In this document: positions 58,190 through 64,000 of the stretch, one piece after another
How the letters are laid out: every line of letters starts with the position of its first letter
Position numbering within the stretch: position 1 is the stretch's first letter
Assembly: GCF_040560245.1 (NCBI RefSeq)
Contig: NZ_JAKMWP010000004.1
From: Morganella sibonii
GTDB lineage: Bacteria; Pseudomonadota; Gammaproteobacteria; Enterobacterales; Enterobacteriaceae
DNA: 64,000 nt
Reading direction: 5' to 3' (one strand)
Notes under the pieces: model-generated
Database searches by the model: none
Told to the model about the DNA's origin: nothing
What the model saw: only the letters and a program-made list of their open reading frames with translations
Translations under genes and position numbers: made by a program

Positions 58190-59116
58190 ATGTCCAAACG
58201 ATTGCCTCCGCTCAATGCTTTGCGTGTCTTCGATGCTGCCGCCCGCCATTTAAGTTTTACTAAGGCAGCGGAAGAACTTTTTGTGACTCAGGCCGCAGTG
58301 AGCCATCAGATGAAAAGCCTGGAAGATTTCCTCGGGCTGAAATTATTCCGCCGCCGGAACCGTTCGTTGTTGCTGACGGAAGAGGGGCAGAGTTATTATC
58401 TCGATATTAAGGAGATCTTCTCAGCGATAAATGATGCCACGCGCAAACTTCAGGCACGCAGTGCCAAAGGAGCGCTGACCGTCAGCCTGTCACCGAGTTT
58501 CGCTATCCAGTGGCTGGTGCCGCGTCTTTCCGGTTTCCATCAGGCCTATCCGGGGATTGATGTGCGCATCCAGGCGGTTGACCGCGAAGAAGATAAACTG
58601 GCTGATGATGTGGATGTGGCGATTTTTTACGGCAGAGGTAACTGGCCGGGTCTGCGGACAGACCGGCTGTATGCCGAATATCTTATACCGGTGTGCGCGC
58701 CGTCACTGATGACCGGTGAACGACCGCTCAAAACGCTGACCGATTTGTCGTATCATACACTTCTGCATGATTCATCCCGCCGTGACTGGCAGGCGTATAT
58801 CCGCCAGGCGGATTTACAGCAGCAGGTCAATGTGCAGCACGGGCCGATTTTCAGCCACAGTGCGATGGTGATTCAGGCCGCAGTACACGGACAGGGCGTG
58901 GCACTGGTCAATAATGTTATGGCAAAAAATGAACTGGATGCCGGTCGCCTGGTGTGCCCGTTTAAAGATATTCTGGTCAGTAAAAATGCGTTTTATCTGG
59001 TGTGTCAGGACAGTCAGGCTGATTCCGGTAAAATCGCAGCATTCCGTCAGTGGATTATGGCGCAGGCGGCGAGTGAACAGGAAAAACTAGGTTGGATGAC
59101 AAGTGAGCAGGATTAA
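58190..59116 (+). CDS. gcvA: LysR-type regulator GcvA
   Basis: Controls the glycine cleavage system and drives GcvB expression in response to glycine. N-terminal winged HTH (LNALRVFDAAARHLSFTKAA, then VTQAAVSHQMKSLE, residues 7-47), then a substrate-binding effector domain. 308 residues. Divergent from GcvB, so both promoters share the 58066-58190 region where GcvA should bind. Confidence 0.96.
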   Translation: MSKRLPPLNALRVFDAAARHLSFTKAAEELFVTQAAVSHQMKSLEDFLGLKLFRRRNRSLLLTEEGQSYYLDIKEIFSAINDATRKLQARSAKGALTVSLSPSFAIQWLVPRLSGFHQAYPGIDVRIQAVDREEDKLADDVDVAIFYGRGNWPGLRTDRLYAEYLIPVCAPSLMTGERPLKTLTDLSYHTLLHDSSRRDWQAYIRQADLQQQVNVQHGPIFSHSAMVIQAAVHGQGVALVNNVMAKNELDAGRLVCPFKDILVSKNAFYLVCQDSQADSGKIAAFRQWIMAQAASEQEKLGWMTSEQD

Positions 59117-59142
59117 CCTGAACATCACATAAGGTATGGCAA

Positions 59143-59538
59143 ATGAATAGTCGGTTGATGTTAATTTTTGCCGGTTTCAGCGGCTTTTTTTATGTTGCAT
59201 TCGGCGCAATCGGATCGCACCTTTTAACGCCGTTACTGGCAAAGCACCAGATGGACTGGATTAATCTGGGTCTCCAGTACCAGATCTCACACACACTCGC
59301 TTTGATCGGTCTTGCCGCTGTGCTGATGCGCAAAGTGGTCTTGTGGTTTTACTGGAGCGGACTGTTTTTCGGGATCGGCATTTTGCTGTTCTCCGGCAGC
59401 CTGTATTGTATGGCGCTGTTACAGATGAAATATTTTGCCTATTTTACGCCGGTTGGCGGGGTAAGTTTCCTGTTAGGCTGGTTTTGTGTATTGATTGGCG
59501 CGTTGCGTCTAAGGAAAGTGGCTTCCGGCCATGAATAA
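59143..59538 (+). CDS. ygdD: DUF423 inner membrane protein YgdD
   Basis: 131 residues with four predicted membrane helices; the DUF423 pattern FGAIGSHLL near residue 22 and GLQYQISHTLALIG are present. Function unknown. Between gcvA (26 bp) and rlmM (8-bp overlap) as in E. coli. Confidence 0.92.
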   Translation: MNSRLMLIFAGFSGFFYVAFGAIGSHLLTPLLAKHQMDWINLGLQYQISHTLALIGLAAVLMRKVVLWFYWSGLFFGIGILLFSGSLYCMALLQMKYFAYFTPVGGVSFLLGWFCVLIGALRLRKVASGHE

Positions 59539-60628
59539 AATAGCATTATATTGCCGCCCGGGTTTTGAAAAAGAGTGTGCGGCAGAGATTACGGATAAAG
59601 CCGGTCGTCTTGAGATTTTTGGTTTCCCGCGGGTTAAAGAGAACAGCGGTTATGTCATTTTTGAATGTTATCAGCCGGATGATGCCGATCGCATTGCAAA
59701 AGAGATCCCGTTTAAAGAACTGATTTTTGCCCGCCAGATGATCGTCATCGGCGAACTGCTGAAAAATTTACCTGAAAACGACCGTATCACACCGATCATG
59801 GGGATGCTGACCGGTGTGGTTGAGCGTGCCGGTGATTTGCGCGTCGAAGTACCTGATACCAACGAAGCCAAAGAGCTGATGAAGTTCTGCCGTAAATTTA
59901 CGGTGCCGCTGCGCTCGGCATTGCGTCAGGAAAAACTGCTGCTGGCGAAAGAGAACCGGGGACGTCCGGTTATCCATGTCTTCTTTATCGCTCCCGGCTG
60001 CTGCTATGTCGGTTATTCGTATTCAAATAATAACTCGATGTTCTACATGGGCATCCCGCGTCTGAAATTCCCGTCAGATGCACCGAGCCGCTCCACGCTT
60101 AAGCTGGAAGAAGCGTTCCATATGTTTATTCCGTATGACGAGTGGGAAGAGCGTCTGGAAGGCGGATTACAGGCAGTGGATCTGGGCGCATGCCCGGGCG
60201 GCTGGACGTATCAGCTGGTGAAGCACAGTATGCGTGTTCAGGCCGTGGATAACGGCCCGATGGCAGAAAGCCTGATGGATACCGGGCAGGTACGTCATCT
60301 CCGCGAGGATGGTTTCAGGTTTGTGCCGACCTCCAAAAATATTACCTGGCTGGTCTGCGATATGGTGGAAAAACCGGCAAAAGTGGCTGCGCTGATGACC
60401 ACCTGGATGGTTAACGGCTGGTGTCGTGAGATGATTTTCAACCTCAAACTGCCGATGAAAAAACGCTATGAAGAGGTATCGCATATCCTCGAAAAAATGG
60501 CAGCTGAAATGAAAGAGCAGGGCGTAAATGCGCTGATCCATGCGAAGCATCTGTATCATGATCGTGAGGAAATTACGGTACATGTTCAGCGCGTGTGGGG
60601 AGCTTATAACCCGGATCGGGTATTCTGA
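59531..60628 (+). CDS. rlmM: 23S rRNA (cytidine-2498-2'-O)-methyltransferase RlmM
   Basis: Methylates the ribose of C2498 of 23S rRNA. N-terminal THUMP-like region, then a SAM-dependent RrmJ-like domain with the site AVDLGACPGGWTYQLV (about 215-230) and a catalytic K-D-K-E-type arrangement expected. 365 residues. A terminator follows. Confidence 0.96.
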   Translation: MNKIALYCRPGFEKECAAEITDKAGRLEIFGFPRVKENSGYVIFECYQPDDADRIAKEIPFKELIFARQMIVIGELLKNLPENDRITPIMGMLTGVVERAGDLRVEVPDTNEAKELMKFCRKFTVPLRSALRQEKLLLAKENRGRPVIHVFFIAPGCCYVGYSYSNNNSMFYMGIPRLKFPSDAPSRSTLKLEEAFHMFIPYDEWEERLEGGLQAVDLGACPGGWTYQLVKHSMRVQAVDNGPMAESLMDTGQVRHLREDGFRFVPTSKNITWLVCDMVEKPAKVAALMTTWMVNGWCREMIFNLKLPMKKRYEEVSHILEKMAAEMKEQGVNALIHAKHLYHDREEITVHVQRVWGAYNPDRVF

Positions 60629-60658
60629 TTTACGTCTGTCAGCGGTAAATATCGTTAA

Positions 60659-60692
60659 AATCCCGGCGGATCAGATTGCCGGGATTTTTTTA
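60659..60692. terminator. Bidirectional terminator after rlmM
   Basis: AATCCCGGC / GCCGGGATT stem with a 10-base loop and a seven-T tract, between convergent rlmM and the DUF3592 gene. Confidence 0.85.
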
Positions 60693-61394
60693 TCACTTTA
60701 CTGCCGGCAGGAATGAGATATCCATGAAATAGTTATCAGGATTTTTCGTGTCCACATAAACCGTGACAAATTCCTGATGAATAAACGGTGCAGGATCAAA
60801 CTCAATATTGCGGCTGTAATACAGTTTTACGGTGTTTTCGGCACTGTTGTACACCTGCGCCACAATCCGGTACGGGCTGCGGCCGTTGATACTGATCGTC
60901 GTGTTCATGTCTGTGCCGGTGATTCCGGCTTTAACCGGTATGCCTTCGCGCAGCAGGCGCTGAGCCGATTTCCCCCGCCGATACATGATAATCAGCGGCA
61001 GCGTGCCAACCAGTACAAATATCACTCCCATCCCGAGAAGGATCACGGCGCCGCCGTACAGGCCGCCGAAGGAACGGATAACCGCGTCAGCCGGGATGCC
61101 GGGCGGGTAAATAACCTCAATATTGTCACCTGATGCATTGCGGTAGCCGCTGCTGCAATAGGAGGACTCCATGACATACGCTTCCTGTCCGTCGGTGTAT
61201 TTCACCACCGGGCAGTATGAGATGCCGTTATCCGACCGGTGCACCGACAGATCGATGATTTCTCCGCTGGTTACGATCCCGCTTTTTTCCTGCGAATAAC
61301 CGGAAAGGTATAAGTAACTGCCGCCCGTCAGCAACAGCAGCCCGGTAACAGCAAAAATCCCGAAAATAATGCGCACTTTCGTAAACACAGGCAC
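60693..61394 (-). CDS. DUF3592-type membrane protein
   Basis: 233 residues. One membrane segment near residues 8-30, an extracytoplasmic part with two nearby cysteines (YC at about 61, SSYCSS at about 79), a second membrane segment near 109-137, then a basic MYRRGK and a soluble C-terminal beta-rich domain. This is the DUF3592 layout. No function is known to me. It is 14 bp downstream of xni in the same direction. Confidence 0.7.
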   Translation of the reverse strand: MPVFTKVRIIFGIFAVTGLLLLTGGSYLYLSGYSQEKSGIVTSGEIIDLSVHRSDNGISYCPVVKYTDGQEAYVMESSYCSSGYRNASGDNIEVIYPPGIPADAVIRSFGGLYGGAVILLGMGVIFVLVGTLPLIIMYRRGKSAQRLLREGIPVKAGITGTDMNTTISINGRSPYRIVAQVYNSAENTVKLYYSRNIEFDPAPFIHQEFVTVYVDTKNPDNYFMDISFLPAVK

Positions 61395-61408
61395 TCCGTT
61401 TGTCTGGT

Positions 61409-62173
61409 TTAAGCGATATTACCCGCCGGCAGCCGTAACTGGCTGAGATTACCCTGTAAGTGCAAGTCCCTTTTCAGGGTGGCGACATCACGGCAGCTGT
61501 AAGCCATTGCTTTTCCGTCGATCAGTTTCTGACGCCATTTTTCCGGCACCTGGTCAATATTACTGTAGAGTGAGTCCAGATCAGCAAAGGTGCCGAGCAG
61601 TGTGGCCGCGGTTTTCGGACCGATACCGGTTATCCCCGGAATTTTGCTGCTGCTGATACCGCTTAAGCCCCAGAAATCCGGCAATTGCTGTGCGGTAACG
61701 CCAAATTCCGCTGCAATAAACGGCATGTCGAGCCAGCGTTTCTGGAAATAGTCGCGGATCTGAATCTGCGGGGAGAGCAGCTGGCAGTAACCTTTGTCGG
61801 TGGAGACAATGGTTACCCGGTGTCCCGCCTGACCGACTTTGTGCGCCAGTGTGGCCGCGAGATCATCCGCTTCATCCCCCTCGGAATGCCATGCCCGGAT
61901 ACCGTGACGGGCAAACATCTCCCGCAGCAGCGGCAATTCCTGCCGGACAACTTCCGGCATTTCACTGCGTCCGGCTTTGTAACCCGGCAGCAGCTGATGA
62001 CGCCAGCTGTGGCTGCGGTCGTCTTCATCAAAGACGGTGACGGCATGTGTGGGTTGTGCATGATTCAGGATCTGCATCAGCGCCTGTTCACAGACCAGCA
62101 GACCGGACTGGCTCTGCACGGCGTAGATCCGGCGGATCAGATTCATTGCATCGATAATCAGTAAATGGATCAT
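61409..62173 (-). CDS. xni: Flap endonuclease Xni (ExoIX)
   Basis: FEN-type 5' nuclease homologous to the PolI 5'-3' exonuclease domain, cutting flap structures. DAMNLIRRIYA near the N-terminus, GDEADDLAATLA with acidic cluster, and a helix-hairpin-helix SKIPGITGIGPKTAATLL. 254 residues; it lacks one acidic site typical of longer FENs in E. coli family members (family knowledge). Confidence 0.95.
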   Translation of the reverse strand: MIHLLIIDAMNLIRRIYAVQSQSGLLVCEQALMQILNHAQPTHAVTVFDEDDRSHSWRHQLLPGYKAGRSEMPEVVRQELPLLREMFARHGIRAWHSEGDEADDLAATLAHKVGQAGHRVTIVSTDKGYCQLLSPQIQIRDYFQKRWLDMPFIAAEFGVTAQQLPDFWGLSGISSSKIPGITGIGPKTAATLLGTFADLDSLYSNIDQVPEKWRQKLIDGKAMAYSCRDVATLKRDLHLQGNLSQLRLPAGNIA

Positions 62174-62229
62174 AGTCGCTATATATAATTTCCCCGCCGG
62201 CGGCGGGGAAACAGTTCAGAGAAAAAGTA

Positions 62230-63597
62230 TCAGCGGATGATTTCGTAGCATGGCTCGTAAGCGGTGCCACCGGGTAACTTCATCCGGTGCTGCTCAACAA
62301 AGCCGCGCAGCATCACATCCATCCGCTGCATAATGGCTTCTTCGCCGTGGATTTTGAACGGCCCGTGTTGTGCGATGGCCTGCATGCCGTTTTCTTTCAC
62401 GTTACCGGCGACGATACCGGAGAAGGCGCGGCGCAGATCGGCCGCCAGTTTTTCCGGCTCCTGATTGCGGTACAGGTTCAGCGCGGCCATATTTTCATGG
62501 GTCGGCTCAAACGGATGCTGCAAATCACCGGCGATTTTAATTGACCAGTTGAAGCTGTAGGCATCACCGGTGCTGCGGCGGTTATCTTTCACTTCAGGCA
62601 TGGCGCGCTTCATCACGCGGGCAACTTCCACCGGATCATCAATAATGATCTGATAATGGCGGGTGGCTTCCTCGCCCAGGGTGTTGATCACGAAATCATT
62701 GAGCACGCGGAAATAATCGGCGCTCTCTTTCGGCCCGGTCAGCACCAGCGGCAGGACCTGGTCCTTGTTATCCGGATGCATCAGAATCCCCAGCAGATAG
62801 AGCAGCTCTTCGGCTGTACCGACCCCGCCCGGGAAGATGATGATCCCGTGTGCCAGGCGGACAAAGCTCTCCAGCCGTTTTTCGATATCCGGCATGATGA
62901 TAAGCTCGTTCACCAGCGGGTTAGGCGGCTCGGCAGCAATAATAGACGGCTCGGTCAGACCGATAAAACGGCTGTTTTTATACCCCTGCTGGGCATGGCC
63001 GACAGCAGCACCTTTCATCGGCGCTTCCATCGCACCCGGCCCGCAGCCGGTACAGATATTCAGTTCACGCAGCCCCAGCTCGTTACCGACTTTACGTCCG
63101 TAGAGGTATTCGGTTTCATTGATGGAGTGGCCGCCCCAGCAGACGATCATATTCGGATCTTCATCAATATGCAGGGCGCGGGCATTACGCAGGATAAAGA
63201 AAATCAGGTTGGTGATATGCGCGCTGTTATCCAGATTCAGGCCGCGGCAGCGTTCCGCATCGGTAATCTGAGTCTGTACGAACAGGATATCGCGCAGCAC
63301 GGCAAACAGGTTAGCCTGGAGTGAGCGGATAATTTTACCGTCAACAAATGCATTCTGCGGCGGGTTTACCAGTTCGAGTTTTACTCCGCGCTCACGGCGC
63401 AGCACGTTAATGTCAAAATCCGGAAAACGGGACAGTAACTCATGACTGTTATCCATCTTACTGCCGGAATTCAGTACCGCCAGTGAGCAGTTGCGGTACA
63501 GACGATACAGGTGACTGCTTGCTGTCCGTTTCAGAACATCAACTTCAAGCTGGGAAAGCAGATCCATAGAGCCTAACGGGCTGATATGTGTGATCAA
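62230..63597 (-). CDS. ppnN: Nucleotide 5'-monophosphate nucleosidase PpnN (YgdH)
   Basis: Cleaves purine and pyrimidine nucleotides to base and ribose-5-phosphate; activated by (p)ppGpp in E. coli. LOG-like catalytic motif FPGGVGTAEELLYLLGIL and the ICTGCGPGAMEAPMKGA loop are present, with DUF4478 and DUF3412 parts flanking. 455 residues, normal length. Confidence 0.95.
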   Translation of the reverse strand: MITHISPLGSMDLLSQLEVDVLKRTASSHLYRLYRNCSLAVLNSGSKMDNSHELLSRFPDFDINVLRRERGVKLELVNPPQNAFVDGKIIRSLQANLFAVLRDILFVQTQITDAERCRGLNLDNSAHITNLIFFILRNARALHIDEDPNMIVCWGGHSINETEYLYGRKVGNELGLRELNICTGCGPGAMEAPMKGAAVGHAQQGYKNSRFIGLTEPSIIAAEPPNPLVNELIIMPDIEKRLESFVRLAHGIIIFPGGVGTAEELLYLLGILMHPDNKDQVLPLVLTGPKESADYFRVLNDFVINTLGEEATRHYQIIIDDPVEVARVMKRAMPEVKDNRRSTGDAYSFNWSIKIAGDLQHPFEPTHENMAALNLYRNQEPEKLAADLRRAFSGIVAGNVKENGMQAIAQHGPFKIHGEEAIMQRMDVMLRGFVEQHRMKLPGGTAYEPCYEIIR

Positions 63598-63657
63598 GTA
63601 AAACTCCTTGTTATCCCGTGGATAAATTGTAGTCGTACAGGTTGCGCGCTGTCTGCC

Positions 63658-64000
63658 TTACTGGCGGGCGAGACGATCCGCAGACGGAGTAAAGTCCGTA
63701 TTGGTGCGCCACGGATTGATATCCAGCCCGCCGCGCCGTGTATAACGGGCATAGACAGTCAGGGCAACCGGGCGGCAGTGTGTGTTCAGATCGGTAAAGA
63801 TCCGTTCAACGCACTGCTCATGAAACTCGTTATGATTGCGGAATGACACCAGATACCGCAGCAGTTTCTCACGGTCAATTTTAGGGCCGCGATACTGTAT
63901 GGCAACCGAGCCCCAGTCAGGCTGCTGTGTAATCAGGCAGTTTGATTTTAGCAGGTGGCTGACTAACGTTTCCTCAACGACATCGTCATTTTCATTGACG
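63658..64000 (-). CDS. queF: NADPH-dependent 7-cyano-7-deazaguanine reductase QueF (partial)
   Basis: The window ends inside this gene; 114 C-terminal codons remain. QueF reduces preQ0 to preQ1 for queuosine. ESFRNHNEFHEQCVERI-type region (here VSFRNHNEFHEQ), the QPDWGSVAIQYRG segment and the end VYARYTRRGGLDINPWR are typical of the long enteric QueF. The catalytic cysteine lies outside the window. Confidence 0.95.
   Translation of the reverse strand, partial: VNENDDVVEETLVSHLLKSNCLITQQPDWGSVAIQYRGPKIDREKLLRYLVSFRNHNEFHEQCVERIFTDLNTHCRPVALTVYARYTRRGGLDINPWRTNTDFTPSADRLARQ

Overview
This window is chromosomal DNA from an enteric gammaproteobacterium. Nearly every backbone gene is a recognisable Enterobacterales orthologue. 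The gene content, the moderately GC-rich backbone and the initiator tRNA cluster fit the Morganellaceae, and Morganella is my best guess (inference from general look, not from a search). The order joins blocks that lie apart in E. coli: the parC-plsC-ftsP end, the lptD-surA-pdxA-rsmA-apaGH / folA / djlA-rluA-rapA-polB-thiBPQ block, and the rppH-ptsP-lgt-thyA-ppd-recC-ptrA-recB-recD-argA-amiC-tRNA-mltA-csd-gcvA-rlmM-xni-ppnN-queF block.

Layout. 1-4.1 kb: end of parC, plsC, ftsP, then a leftward pair (LysE/RhtB exporter and a nucleotidyltransferase). 4.2-12.6 kb: folA, the leftward lptD-surA-pdxA-rsmA-apaG-apaH operon (outer membrane assembly, PLP synthesis, rRNA methylation, Ap4A hydrolysis), djlA. 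12.75-22.6 kb: a 30-codon membrane ORF, rluA, rapA, polB, and thiBPQ behind a TPP riboswitch. 22.7-26.6 kb: rppH, ptsP, lgt. 35.3-64 kb: a long thyA, four type IV pilin-like genes, the recC-ptrA-recB-recD recombination cluster, argA with a double ARG box, amiC, three initiator tRNA genes, mltA, tcdA, csdE-csdA, the GcvB sRNA divergent from gcvA, a DUF423 gene, rlmM, a DUF3592 gene, xni, ppnN and the end of queF.

The accessory part lies between lgt and thyA (about 26.7-35.2 kb). It is visibly AT-richer and is bracketed by an imperfect 28-bp direct repeat (26713-26740 and 35192-35219) built from TATACTCA/TGTACTCA units 12 bp apart. It holds an HNH-type protein (leftward, with a tiny ORF just upstream) and a rightward operon: a C5-cytosine DNA methyltransferase, a MORC/MutL-like GHKL ATPase, a histidine-kinase-like GHKL ATPase, and a protein with a divergent receiver domain. 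An IS3-family element follows. The two GHKL frames are joined by an A AAA AAG slippery heptamer in the phase needed for a -1 shift, and the downstream frame has no ribosome binding site. The natural product may therefore be one protein of about 990 residues, or two proteins made in a fixed ratio. I read this as a candidate methylation-linked, two-component-like anti-phage system. It is the most interesting feature of the window. No integrase, helicase, CRISPR array or prophage gene was seen.
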